From Fistulifera solaris (taxonomy: Eukaryota > Bacillariophyta > Bacillariophyceae > Naviculales > Stauroneidaceae): 64,000 bases of DNA. The notes beneath the pieces are model-generated. The model searched no databases and was not told the origin of the DNA. It saw only the letters and a list, made by a program, of their open reading frames with translations. Of the stretch, positions 22,624 to 34,538 are shown in pieces. The position numbers and the translations under genes were made by a program. Positions within the stretch are counted from its first letter, which is position 1, and every line of letters begins with the position of its first letter. The stretch is taken from positions 1-64,000 of the forward strand of contig AP026172.1 in the NCBI GenBank assembly GCA_030295235.1, read 5' to 3'.

Positions 22624-25600
22624 CTACCAAATACTGGCAACTTTCAGTAGAAAATCTTCAGGAATCATGATGCTTTCTTTTGGAACAGGCACCAGAGGAG
22701 GTAGTTTACAAGGTAGTTCAACAGGGAGATCTCCGGGGGTAGGTATTCGACTTCGTTTCACCTCTTCTCGGAAAGCGTGGGCAACTTCGCAGCTATTCGT
22801 CGCTTCTGTCGGACGTCCAATCACGTAAAACGTCCAGGGAGAGTCTACCGAGGATCGAAGAAAACACCCTATCAGAGCCCCCGTCCAAGTGGTAGGTTCT
22901 GGTACGTCATAACTTATGGCCACATGGTTATCGCCGCCCAGAATACTACAGTGCAAGCTCAATAAAGGATCAGCTACTTGTCCATTGTACGGACCCAAGG
23001 AAAAACAAACGAACATAGTTCGACTGGAAACGCGAGTCAAGTCTACTTCGACTTTGTCGCGGTAGCTTCCGACCGGAATGTCATCATCGTCCTCGCCTTC
23101 CCCTCCGCAATGCAGAACCGAGTTATCGCGACTGTTGGGATTTTCAAACAAGACCTCGTCTAGTTTGTGAAAGTCCCTGTCAAGCAATGTTATCACACTG
23201 TCAAGCCGCACTCGATAGTGCGTGCCCCATTGTATATGCACAGATATCTCATTCGCCTCCAAGTAATCTTCAACTCTGATGCAACTTCCTGGCCTTAGCC
23301 ACGCCGATCGCCGAGCCGGCGGAACCTTATCAGGAATCGTATGTCGACAGAAGGCATGAAGCTGCGGTATTAAGCTGCCGCATTCTCTTATAACAGGATA
23401 ACCTTGACCAATCGGACACAATTCCCATGAATGATCCTTTCGGGTAATCCGAAACAAAACCATACTGGTGTCACCTCGCGACAATTCTGGAATGAATCGA
23501 CATACTCCGTCATCGGAATCAGAATTAATGCAACGTACTTTTAGAACACCCAACGCACTTAGATCATCGCGAGGCATACATAAAACCATGAATAGCGACA
23601 TAATGCTCTTATGGACCTTCTCCAGTTCCAGTTGCCAAATTTCTTCGCCATCTGGACGGCAGTAAATCTTCTGGTCCGATCTCAGCACACCCCACTTCAC
23701 TATGCTTTGATTTGGGTTTACTGCCCGAGAGAAGTAGATGCTTTGATCTGGAATTACTTGGCCGACTTCGTCCAACGCCACACACGCTGACTCTGCCAAT
23801 ACATTCTGATACCCCCAGGAGAAGCCGATGGTTAAATGATTTGGCAATTGCAGCAAACTACCTGGCACTACATCCGGAGCAGCCGTTGCGATAAAGTCAA
23901 CAGAAACAAGGAGCTCTCCCGAAGCCCCAGGGCTGAACAAATCGTGATGTCGAGAACGCTTCATAACACGATACCATGTAGCGGACTGACTTCCTACAAC
24001 AGGAACTTGAACACACCCCATGAACTCATCATTCCCTAACATATCCTGGTCGCAAAGTCTCAACTCGATTTTTTCCCCAGAGCGAAGTAAGGCTCGAGCT
24101 TGGTCACAGCCTAGTTTTACCTGAAACATGCCCCGCTGGAATACTGGATTTAGTGTTTTATACACGGTATCACTTCTTCCGACACATTTCCAGTTGTAAT
24201 TTTCGAAAACAAAGGCTTTGACAAAGGATCGGACGTCGTAGGTCGTCCCAGTAAGTCTTTGTCCAGCGCTACCAAGTTTCGACCCTGCAAAACATGTATT
24301 AACATTGTGGCCGATCCCATCGTTCGACCAATTACTTTGCGAGCCACCGGCGCAACACTTTCGGCTTCAGTAAGGTCATCTGATATGACTGGGGTGCTTC
24401 TCGGCAGCTTAGCGATGGCTGCTCCTAATGAGGCTCGTCGATTCATACGACGCATCGCACTCGAACTAGCACCATGCGTTGTCGAGCCACGACGACTCGC
24501 CATTGGGGCAACCTGCGTACTAGTTGTTGCTTTTGGATTTACAGCAGTCGTTGCATCTGAAGTAAAAGTTTTGCGACAGAGATTACTTGTATTGGTTGCG
24601 GACATTCGCCTGGCAGCCGCTGCCACAGATGCTCGCCGTCCACCACGTCCAGCATCTGTTTCCGAGGTTCGGGATTGTTTCATAATTTTATTCCAGTCCG
24701 AGGCGGCATTTTCTTTTGCCTCTTTTTCTTTTTTCTTTTCCAAAATGGCTAGCATTCCCAAACTACTGTCTGAATTAGATCGTACAAGCACCGGCATACC
24801 ATCCCCCGACTGCTTACGATTACTTGCCCCGTTTTCTCTTGTCTCCAACATATCCATGAGATTCTTTGAAGAATTTCGACGCCGCGCTTTTGTCTCATCG
24901 TTTGGTTCTCCTAATCTTGGCCGAGAAGAGGATCGCTTAGGTGGCGATCCCTCCCCAACACGAAGCCGTCTCTCTTCATCACTGTGAGCACGTCGAGGCC
25001 GAGGCCGTGACGCCGGACGTACTTCACGCGGTTCATCCTCACCTAGAGCATTAATTCGTGACCGCGACGAGCTACGTTTTCTTCCTTCCTCGTTTCCTGA
25101 TTCTTTTGTTTTAGGACGACGACGAGCACCATCTTCAGGCCGGGGCTGTTGATCGGAAGACTTTGACTTTTGCGAAGAATCTTTACTGACATTCGAAAAT
25201 GAACTATCCGCCGCATTTGTGGTGAAGAAGGCTTTTTCCGTGCTGATTTTGATGACGAAATTAGATTTTCTAAACCGACATCATCGGTACTTTCGGAGTG
25301 TGTCGATGCTGTCAGAGAAGACGAAGTTCCCTTGCTTGATCTTTTTTGAGGTTTCTTGGCCTCTTCAGCTGTTGCATTTCTCTCTGAACGTTTTGGCTTA
25401 GAGCTAGAGCTGATTGTTTTTCGATTTGTGGGTGATAAATCAGTTTTGTCCTCATCGATCGTCGTTGACACTGGTCGAGTTGCCTTGCTTCGCTTCTCCG
25501 GACTATTGTGCAAAGATGTATGCAGTTCTTTATTCACCCGCAGCTTTCCAGTGTTCTTCAATAAATGAGGTGATGAATTTGATCGCGATACTCGCCTCCG

Positions 25601-25711
25601 AGGAGCTTTATCTTCATTATCAGTCTCAGGTTTGTCTCGAGGAGGTCGAGGACTTGAACGCTTCATCGGAGATATCATTTCGGCAGACGTCGAATCGCTG
25701 GCTGTCTTCAT
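22624..25711 (-). CDS. C2-TerD-TerD protein 2
   Basis: About 1,030 residues; the best-preserved member of the cluster. The N-terminal half is Ser/Arg/Pro-rich with many R-R-x-S type sites (25711-24320). The C2 domain (about 24290-23940) shows MLIHVLQGRNLVALDKDLLG, KTLNPVF, IELRLCDQD, EFMGCVQVP. TerD-1 (23870-23390): LTIGFSWGYQ, IYFSRAVNPNQSI, WQLELEKV, a strand with VLKVRCIN, then WELCPIGQGYP, very close to the W...GQG end of bacterial TerD. TerD-2 (23290-22770): ISVHIQW, ITLLDRDFHKLD, the acidic GGEGEDDDD loop, KVEVDLTRV, MFVCFSLG, TGALIGCFLR and WTFYVIG. The acidic loop corresponds to the Ca2+-binding region of bacterial TerD. Two frame changes (near 25200 and 24205) are explained by lost bases. 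It ends with a Pro-rich tail. Confidence 0.85.
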
Positions 25712-26645
25712 TGTGGCTTAATAATTCTCTATCTGTTTATTCCCAACTTTCTTCATTTAAGTTCTTTAAAAATAATAAAAAAAACAATGATGCTTCTCAC
25801 ACAAACCCGCGTCGACGAGAAGAAAGTCACTTGTTCTTATTATTTCTGCTTCTTCGCCCCTGTTTCGCTTTTCGGTTCCAAAACGGCAAACGGGCGAACT
25901 GGGACTATTGAGGAGAAGAGACATCACAACGCGGTCATCAATATAGGTCATACGGATCACATGGATGACCCAGAATTCTACAGGTACCAGGTACCGTACC
26001 TGGTAAATCTTAGTGCTCCCCTTCCTTTTGTAGTGACCTTGCGGTCTGTCGTCGTCGGTTATCCGAACGGTTCTCGCAATAAATATTTTAGTGGTTTTTA
26101 TCATACTGGTTAAAAAAAAAGTCAGTCTTCCTTGTTAAGTTCGACAAGTACATTCGACCGTGACTGAAGGAAATCCAGTCTTGGTTATCGCCGGCCAACA
26201 CTTTGATCTATAGTAGTTTGGACAGACCAACCACGAGAGTGCCATGGAAATTAATGCGGATGATAAATCTGACGAGAGACTAGACAATGGAGCAAATTAG
26301 CAGAACAAGTAAAGGATAAGCAACAGTCTATGCAAACCAAATATTCATGGATCACGACTAATGACTGCAATACAGTCTTAGTTACTATGATTTACACTTG
26401 ACCTATAAAGAAATGACTACGAACCAGAAGAATATTCGACGTAAGCAATTTAGCTGCTGATAATCAATATACAAGTATTGCTAACAGAAGATAAATAGAG
26501 CTTGCCGAGCCTTCTCAAAAACAAAAATAGCATTCTACGACGGAGAGTATTATGATTCATGGGTAAAATCCAGTCAGTACCTCTTGTCAAATAAGCCTAT
26601 AAGAACTAAATGCATTTAACTTCTTTGTACCCATATTCTCGCAGT
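25712..26645. other. Intergenic region with GTACC palindrome
   Basis: About 930 bp upstream of C2TerD-2. Holds a long GTAC palindrome tract, CAGGTACCAGGTACCGTACC-type, at about 25980-26007. Overlapping ORFs on both strands at 25766-26113 lack domains and are not called. Confidence 0.55.
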
Positions 26646-28919
26646 CTAGTTTCCTGAAGATGTTTTCATAGCTTTGAGCAATCGGTCAGCAAAAATAACT
26701 CCATCTGAACTATCTATATAAGATTTTGCTGGAACGTCAAACGGTTCGATCGCAAATAGGGACGACGGCTTCGGTGATGGGTGGAGATTGTAAACATAGT
26801 CGCACAATGCGTGTAATGAATTGCATTTCGTTGGCGAACCAATTGCCCAAAAGTCCCAATACGACTCATCTGACCGATTGAGACATCCGACCAGGATATG
26901 TTTGTAGCCACAACTGGGATCAATAGGGCAGTCCGTAAAGCGAATGAGCTGAGCTTCCGTTGCTGGATCCCAAACATGACAGGAGAATTCTGCAGTAGTA
27001 ATGAACGCTATTGTTTGAACTCTCATACCCACGCGGTGCAATTCCAGTTCAATCATTTTACGAGTCATTGTGGCACTGCGATCTCGCGACTTCGTGTGAT
27101 GTTGATCAACAACGTCAACGCGCTGACCCCGTTCATCTAAGAACAATGCCATGACATCACCTTTCTTGCATCGAATGTCTATGACCAAACTGATCAGTCG
27201 TGGACAGTAATCAAGCAAATGAATACATGTACCTGGTTGCATCCACGCTGTCCGTGAAACACTAAAAGGATCTTGTATGATATCGCACGCACACATGTGC
27301 AGCATTGGTATCAAAGCCCCAAGATCCGATATGATTGGAAAAGATTTCATTAAAGCCATCATTTCAAATCCATTGGATTCCAAGGTGATTCGACCAAGCA
27401 AGGTGATTTGACTCGCTGGAACTTTCATCCGACCAAGACCTATTCGCTCTTCCAAACGGCAGGTCGCAGGTTCTGACGAGTCATTCACCACAACAAAAAG
27501 AGAGCCGCTACCGACTCCGGGAGATTCTTCAAATTGCACCGCAATGAAGTAGATTGGCGTTCGAGTGATCCACTCTTGTTTGTATGAGACAAATCGCTCA
27601 AGCATTCATCCCACTGGACCAGCCCATGCTTCTTCGTTATTGCAATAGCCGAGATAGGAAGACTACAATGCCAGTAGCACGAGGTAGGTATATTCTTTAA
27701 AACCGAACCAGCGTCTAAGTCATGCATTGTAGACCCCTCTAGTGTAATATATGCACAGACTTCAAATGGTGAATCTTCTATCGAGAAAAACCAAGATGAT
27801 TCTGTGGTGTGCATAGGCAATGGTATCGACCCAAGAAATCGCGGACCATTGTAAATACGGAGCTCAATAGGTTTGTAATCCTCTTCATTTTTCAAAAATC
27901 CTTAGCCTCATCACACGACAGCGACATCTGTAATGTCACAGGTGAAACCGTGGTTCCCGCTATCGCTACTATCTGTGATACTTTTTCTGTCCACTCGTTG
28001 TGGGATGTCAAAGCGTACGCTTGATACCACAATTGTGACTTCGTCTGCATCCATTTTGAAGGGAAGAGCGCTTGTTGAAGTTCAATAGTGATTTGCAGTC
28101 CAGCTAGGGATCGTACAACAGTGCGGCGACGGGAAGGCGACTTTTTTGGACTAGAGGAGGAACTACTTTTCGTGAACTCCGTTGAGCATCATCACTGCTG
28201 TTTTGATGGCAACTCTCTGCACTGCTGCGATGCTGTCGAATCGACTGCTCTCCATGACTACCTTGAATGGATTGTGGTGTTTTGATTCTCTCCGACTCTG
28301 TACCAGCACTTTGGGATCTTTTAAGGATAGGCGGGGAAACAATTTGCAATTGTGCCGATGAATGCCGAGTCACCGGACGAGGTGTGACCGGAGTAGATGG
28401 ACCGGACGTCGATAGCGTGGGGACTTGGGCAACAACATCACCAACACGAGGCATACTAAGACGACGACGGGGACCGCCCGTGGATCGAATGGTACGACGA
28501 GAAAAGGGTGAGTCAGCAAGACTGCCGCGTCGGGGCGTGTGGTTACGCCCTGAATCAAAGCCACTCGCATTTCCTGTCGAGGAACGACGGTGCATCGATC
28601 GACGTGGCGACGAGCTGCGCCGCGGACTGACTCGTTCAGTCGCAAAAGTCGAATCGTGCGAGCCTCGGGTTGTACGTTGATGTCGCGAAATAGACGAACT
28701 CCTTCTTTGTGAACGTCTGCTCTCTGCTAAATCGCTTCTTTCCATGTCACTGCTACTTTTAGACGATATTGACCTCGATCGCGCAGCTCGTGACCTTTCT
28801 CTCCCAGGCTCAAATACTTCACCAGGCAGCCCGTCATCTTGGCACTCAATCGAAGTACTTCTCGGCTTTTTATCGGATTGATTCGAGCACAAAGCCGAAG
28901 GGCTTTCTTTGGCTGCCAT
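26646..28919 (-). CDS. C2-TerD-TerD protein 3 (divergent C2)
   Basis: About 755 residues. The N-terminus (28919-28110) is Ser/Arg-rich, with runs such as RRSSSPRRSMHRRSS and the motif RRRLSMPRVG. The C2 region (about 28060-27760) is recognisable by position and by LQITIELQQALFP, EWTEKVSQ, IELRIYNG and FLGSIPL, but has lost much of the usual consensus. TerD-1 (27700-27340) is truncated relative to its paralogues. TerD-2 (27260-26790) keeps ISLVIDIRC, ALFLDERGQRVDVVD, IELELHRVG, HILVGCLNRSD and WDFWAIG. Frame changes near 28130 (A run), 27900 (T run) and 27560 split it into three ORFs. The weak C2 suggests relaxed or altered Ca2+/lipid binding. Start: first ATG before the basic tail. Confidence 0.72.
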
Positions 28920-29470
28920 GTATTCTCTAGCTGATCATCTTTCACCATATCGGTCGACACCATCTCTTCAACCTCAATTCAGAAGCGCTTTGCCAGCAAA
29001 GAAAAACTGTTGCAAGAAAAATTATTGGTGATGCCAATAGAAAGAAAAGCCGAGAACAAGATTGATGTAAAACCAAACATCGACAAAGACTCTCTTCTTT
29101 CTTTCACAGGTCACCACAACTCGAAACCATTTAAAATTCAAATCTTAATAATGTCTCATCACGTCTCGAAGCATTATCAAATGCTCTACTCTCACGATCG
29201 CGAGACTGCGCAACCAAGGAACACCGCAGAAGCACAGTGGCTAGAAAAGTACTATTAATTTATCTTCTGAAGGCCGCGAGCATAAGGCCCACACCGTAGC
29301 CGATGGCAAACGTTAGTCGTGTCGTACTCGTGAAATGTTAGGCCGTTCATCTACACAAATCCGACGTGTCTAAAGAGTTTAGCCAAGAGTCGATTAAGTC
29401 GAGAAGTTTCTTTAGAATAGTAGGTTATTAACAATTACTAGCTTTAATATCACAAGGAGGGTTTAGTTCG
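28920..29470. other. Intergenic region
   Basis: About 550 bp between C2TerD-3 and the Ser/Arg-rich gene A, both reading left. An 82-codon plus-strand ORF (29010) has no domain. Nothing else was seen. Confidence 0.5.
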
Positions 29471-30282
29471 CTACTTAAAGTAGCTATCGTCGAGGCGTTG
29501 AAGGCCAATCAAAATGTACTTCTTCTGCGCTTTTTGCCGTAACAAGGGAGGCTTCTCCCGGCTTAATTGTTGCATGGATTGCGCGTGACGGGCCAGACGT
29601 CGAGCGGCGGGTGATTCAAGTGTTTCTGAGACTTGTGGGGATGCCGAACCTATTTTCGTCATGCTCAGACGGCGCCGTGGAGGTAATTCGGTTCCACTCG
29701 TGCGACGACGCTCAACAGAAGCTGTGCGTCTACGCCGGGGTTCCACGGAAGAAGAACGTCGAGCTCTTCGTGGTGTTTCTGAAGCAACTTCTGCTGCTGA
29801 TGGAGAAAGAACGAGAAATTCTTGCTCTAGTTTGACAGCCGAGGACGTTCTCCGTGGCCGACGACGGGGACTGCGTTTCGAAGATTCATTTGATTCGTTT
29901 GTTTCATTGGAGTGATTCGTGCATGTCGACATTCTCCGCCTCGGACGTCTAGGGATTGTTTTTCCTCTTGTTGATAAGGAGAAACGAGTGGTGAGCAACT
30001 TTGTATTTGCTTGAGTTTTTCTTTCGTGAGAGTATGCACATCTCGTTTCGGCGTCTGAAAAGAGCTTTTATCCACGCCTGTACTCCATTCTCCTGAAGAA
30101 TCAAAGGGAAAGTCATCTTCAAACGCACTAACAGAATCAGAATGCACTGTCGACGGAGTAGAAACAAAGAAGTCGTCGGCTTTTGATCGAGGTGTCGAGG
30201 GCGTAACAGACCCTCGTTTCTCGCGAGGTGTTGTTACAGGGCGCGGCCTGCTGCGACGACAGCGCGGTGTAAGTGGATCCAT
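29471..30282 (-). CDS. Ser/Arg-rich protein A
   Basis: About 270 residues, no C2 or TerD domain. The first half has TP and SP dipeptides and an acidic patch (EDDFPFDSSGEW). The second half is strongly basic with repeated R-R-x-S sites and ends with RRRLSMTKIGSASP followed by RRLARHAQSMQ. Nearly the same end occurs in Ser/Arg-rich gene B (RRLVSMPKVGSANP ... RRMARRMSLQ), so A and B are paralogues with a conserved C-terminus. A frame change near 29960 joins the two ORFs. I chose the ATG at 30282 (MDPLTPRC); an upstream ATG at 30363 would add an Asn/Ile-rich stretch that looks like leader sequence. Not recognised; the sites suit basophilic kinases such as PKA, which is inference. Confidence 0.6.
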
Positions 30283-31027
30283 GGTGTCTGCAACAATTGC
30301 TCTGTCGAGCCGATTATTGTTGATTTTGTTGTTGCTCTTGTTGATTGATGGATGAATGTTCATGTTTCAAGCCCACCATCGCTGGTTACTGGTGTGTGGG
30401 CGAACTTTGTGCGTCACGTCTTATTGTGTCAAGGGAAATGAAGGAAGGTCTTGCCGGTAATCTACTGGGTAATATGAGTTTAGCGTACTTAGGATAATAT
30501 TCTTAAGCCTCCTATCCACAATAGCTTCATTTGTAGCTCCGAGACATACCAGTGATTATCTGGATTTAACTTCGTTTGCAACTTGAACTTCCCACATGGT
30601 ACTATCTACTACGACCAATGGGTACGTAGTACGTAGTACCTTCATGACTACAACTACTGGGTGATAATGACCAATGACCCTCTTGCGAACTCGAGACGAA
30701 AAATCAAAAACGAAGGTGAGTTTATTGTTTGTTCATCCGTTTCATCCGTAAGAATCATCGAGGCAAACGTTGCATTGTGGCCAATAGACTCGAAAAATCG
30801 AAGGAAAAGTTTGTTCCATTATATCCCCAAAATTTAGATAGAGACTATGTTCAGGCTTCTGGTTCGTTTTTGAAGATCGTTCTGGGAGTGTCGGTTCATG
30901 CTTTTCAACATTATGTTGAACGACGTGCCATTGATAATGCCCGAATAAAGAGAATCTATTGTAATCGTCAAAGCAAGATATTGACCATCATCAACGCGAG
31001 TGTTGGGACTCTCACGGTATAATTGAT

Positions 31028-31455
31028 GAGGTCGAACCAAGCCCATATCCGGTAAGGACGTTAAAATTCTGTCTCCAGTACAAGATTCTACGTAGCCTCC
31101 ACGACGAGGCAGAATTTTAACCCCGTTTCCCGGGCTCTCCCTCTGCCGATAAATTTCTTAACGAAAGCTACGTGAAATGTACGCAGACATTCGAAGCGTT
31201 GTATCTTTCATGCTTTTTACGTATTGTAATCAATTTAACATCGATTATCATCTATCGGTACAAAATATCCATAGTGGTGAAAGCGATGCTGGCATTGGTG
31301 CTCAAAAGACCTGAAAAGTGGCAAGATCGAATCTAGCCAATATCCGGGTTTTCCTCTGGTCGACTGTCGATAAATATCTCTAGGAGGCCTACGTGTAATC
31401 TACGTAGACATGTATTCCAAGCGTTGCATCTTTCATCCTTCTCGACGTTCATTGA
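31028..31455. repeat. Degenerate tandem duplication
   Basis: First copy about 31028-31230, second about 31320-31455. Shared landmarks in order are: CATATCCGG / AATATCCGG, a CTCTGCCGATAAAT / CTGTCGATAAAT segment, TACGTG plus ACGCAGACAT / ACGTAGACAT, and AGCGTTGTATCTTTCAT / AGCGTTGCATCTTTCAT. The first copy carries an extra block of about 80 bp, the MITE-like element, directly after ATATCCGG. Confidence 0.75.
31051..31130. mobile_element. MITE-like element, copy 2 (inverted)
   Basis: Same near-palindrome as at 6432 and 49703 but in reverse orientation: GTTAAAATTCTGTCTC (31060) and GAGGCAGAATTTTAAC (ends 31121), with CTACGTAG-like centre reversed. It interrupts the first copy of a local tandem duplication whose second copy lacks it, and CCGG flanks both sides, consistent with a 4-bp target duplication. 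Confidence 0.8.
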
Positions 31456-31584
31456 GTTCGAATGGATGTCAAAGAATGATAATGACCTCTCTTATTCATA
31501 TCACTCTCCTTTCTCCTTGCTTCAAATAGACGAATAGAGATCCTTCTTGCGCAGGATAAGAAACTAAGATTGTCTGAAATCGCA

Positions 31585-33961
31585 ATGTCTTCTCAAACAG
31601 TCTCAAGACGGCCACGGCCTCGACGACATCCAGTTCAAAAGAGATCGCAACATGTACCCGGAAATAACAGCGGTCACGAAGACATCACTGGCGATATTAG
31701 TCCTAAAGATCGGCACGAGGACGCAGCATTAGCATCGGGAGTTACACACACCTCCCCTCGAAGACGTCTTGTAAGTCATCATCACAGTCTTCGTCGGAAA
31801 TTTGATCGAAGTCCTGTTCGAAAAACGCATCATGGGACGCCAAAGCTGCCGCTGCAAGGATCATCGTTGCCACCGCCGCCTTCCTTGTCGCCGAAGTTTT
31901 CGTCCAAAACAAACGATAAAAGCTGCGACCATTCTCATAGCCGTGAAGAAAACAAATCGACAATTGCGACTGATCGACACAAAGTACGACGTCGTCCTGC
32001 TATCGGTAAACTAACAATTCGCGTCGCACAATTAAAAGCAGAAAATTTGATGCCTGTCACTTATCAAGTGCCCCTGGAGATTAAAGCGGATTCGGTCAAG
32101 AATATAGGAGAGACACTTGTCAATACACTCAAACAACCAACAAATCTAAAACGTGCTTTACGCAAAGCTCCAGATGCTCTCATGAAGACGCCAGCAGCTG
32201 TTGTTTCCAAAACATCCGATGCCCTTAAAAAATCTGCCGACACCTTTGTGCAACTGCATTATTTTGATTATGGTTGGAAGTCCGGCCCGAAAAGCTCTAT
32301 ACAAAAGCGAACCTGTTCACCTGAATGGTCGGACGAAGTGCTTGAACTGCAATTGGGGGCCGATTCAGCGGAAGCGTTGTTAAAAAGCGGAGAGCGTTTA
32401 GAGTTACGACTATGGAGTCATGATAATGTCGTGGGGGATTCGTTTTTAGGGAGCATACAAATACCATTGCTGCCCAAAGAGAAGGAGAAAAGGGCAACGT
32501 ACCGTGTTTTGAAGCGATCGCCCAATGATTCCTCGTTACAAAGTCACCACGCGACCGGAGAGTTGACTGCGTACGTTTCCTTGCACGCCGAAACCATGGT
32601 TGATCTGCATCGCGGAGAAAGTTTTCCTTTGCAGCAATCAAAGATCACTCTGGGCGTTTCTTGTCGTAAGAACTGTTTTGAGAGCAGTATGGTCGTTCTA
32701 GATCAAGAGGGTTTTGAGAGCAGTATGGTCGTTCTAGATCGAGAGGGTACTGTTATGTGGGACGAATGTGCTTATCACGATCACTGCGTTACAGACGCTA
32801 TAAGCATTGCTTACAACGATTCCGAATCAAAAGATCTGCACTATTATCACATGGATCGTTGCACCATTGATGTAGATTTACATAACTTGCCAGACAAAGC
32901 GGTAGCGCTGTTTCTTATTGTTTATGTGCCTTCCGAGGAAGCTCCACTCCAGCTAAGAATTTTAGAAACGGAATCCAGGACAGCACTAGCTCGCTACCTG
33001 CCCCACTTAGTGAAAGCGTCGCACACTGTCATCTTGACGAGACTAGCGCGGCACTCTGAGGGTTGGTTTATGGCACCGATTGGCGAGAGTTTTGTCCAAA
33101 TACAAGATTTTGGCAATTTAGTCCCCGTTATACATAGCTTTGCGCAGGATTTGATTACAAAACATCTCTGCTCGCATAATATTTCTGCCACGGCGGTGCT
33201 TCGTCGACAGAGACCGATGCTTTTAGGAAATGGCAATGAGGAGTGGAAGCTTCGTATATCTTGGGAGGAAAAACAAAATGACCACACAAATATGAACTTC
33301 GTCACGAAAGCTTTGCTACTGGACGGGGATTATCACACTATGGACCACGTCGATGCAAACCTACAGAGCTCTCTGAGAGGTGGCGTTGTATACATCAAAG
33401 GATGGCGTCCGAAACGCTTTGAAAAATTTGAGGACTTTCTTGTTGACAAAGTCGAGGCTATCAACATCCACGATGTGAATAACGACACGGGCGATTTTAC
33501 TGACGAATTTGCTCTGCATCTTTCCAAATTGTCAGGACGTGTACGTCATGTCTGCTTCAATATTTTATTGGCTAAGAAAGGAGAGCAAGCTGGTAGGAGC
33601 AGCATAGAAAAGGTGACCCTGCTCGTACACGACGAGTTGAGCAACACCGAGTTCGCGCGTTTTGTGTCGCCGGTCCGCAATGATTCAGGTCTGCTTGTCG
33701 TTTGTTTTTCTCGATGTGATATGGACAGTCAGGGAAGGTGATTGGGTTTTTGAAGTTGCAGCGATGGCAGCTGGTCCGTCTGATGTGGGGAAGCAATGGA
33801 AATGGTTCTTCGGAGAGAGTGGACACACTGAGCCGTATGCGCTCGTTCCCCAACAAAGCGCCAATTTAGATATGCTGTCCAGAGAGATTCCCTCTTTCAA
33901 TGTTGTAAACGCGACGCCAAAAATCCTTGCCGATGAAACTTTACTCCAATATCGGATCTAG
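31585..33961 (+). CDS. C2-TerD-TerD protein 4
   Basis: About 790 residues, first of the rightward genes. Basic Ser/Arg/His/Pro N-terminus to about 31990; then a C2 domain (about 32010-32580) starting KLTIRVAQLKAENLMP, interrupted by an amphipathic Lys/Ala/Leu-rich insert (32090-32230), and resuming with FVQLHYFDYGW, SPEWSDEVLEL, LELRLWSHD, FLGSIQIPLL. TerD-1 (32630-33120): ITLGVSCR, VMWDECAYHD, CTIDVDLHNLP, ALFLIVYVP, GWFMAPIGES. TerD-2 (33220-33820): LRISWEE, ALLLDGDYHTMDHVD, DEFALHLSKL, RHVCFNILL and, after a frame change near 33740, WVFEVAAMA. A 36-base in-frame tandem repeat (32675-32746) lies in TerD-1. The ATG at 31585 is the first in frame. Confidence 0.8.
32675..32746 (+). repeat. 36-bp in-frame tandem repeat
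   Basis: Two adjacent 36-base copies differing at one base (GATCAAGAGG versus GATCGAGAGG) inside the first TerD-like domain of C2TerD-4. Each encodes FESSMVVLD plus three residues. The paralogues have one copy, so this is a recent internal duplication or an assembly duplication. Confidence 0.92.
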
Positions 33962-34538
33962 ATCGGCAGTACATTTCGTGCGCATTTTTTCTGATCAGTT
34001 GCAGCACGCAAGAGTTTGCGTTGAATCTGGTATCGCTTCGTTCCAAACTATTGTTCTCGGACGTTTCTTCAAATTAATGATGCATAGTCTGGTTAGGTTC
34101 CTAGTTATTTGGCCCTCTTTACATAGTTATCATCAATGGCGCTGTTTTTTAGAAATATATCCGGGACTGCTATTCTATTGAGTCACCCATACAATGTCAT
34201 TGTCGTACCAGTGAGAAGGTTACCTCAGTGACCGTCATTTGCACAACATTAAGCCCGCGGTGAAATGTCGATATATTTAGTAGGGAAGCGACATCGCGAG
34301 CATCTCATTGTTCTACTTTCCTGTATTTACCGCGGCAACTCGATGTAATAATACCCAATCCCGTATGCCTGTACTGGTACAAGGTACTACGTATGCTCGG
34401 AATTAACCCGACGGATCAAATCAAACGCGCTCATCGCTCCTCGCGCCTCTCGCTGTGTCGAGAGAGAGCGCGTTTTCAGCACCATTCGTCGAAAGCTGTC
34501 TCTTGCCAAACACTAGCAACACAACAATTATTTAAATC
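33962..34538. other. Intergenic region
   Basis: About 580 bp. Contains a TACTGGTACAAGGTACTACGT tract (about 34373) and a short pyrimidine/purine-rich stretch near 34440-34470. No gene is supported. Confidence 0.5.

Larger units (their letters stand above)
30283..31584. other. Divergent centre of the C2-TerD cluster
   Basis: About 1.3 kb between the leftward and rightward halves of the cluster. It contains a GTACGTAGTACGTAGTACC tract (about 30620-30640), a degenerate tandem duplication (31028-31455) and a MITE-like element inside the first copy of that duplication. A 97-codon plus-strand ORF at 30729-31022 has no recognised domain and is not called. Confidence 0.6.

Noticed and set aside
25766-26113. 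Opposed ORFs of ~110 codons on both strands
   Set aside because: Overlapping frames around a GTACC palindrome, with no domain and unlikely composition.
30729-31022. 97-codon ORF in the centre of the C2-TerD cluster
   Set aside because: No recognised domain; its end runs up to the degenerate repeat.
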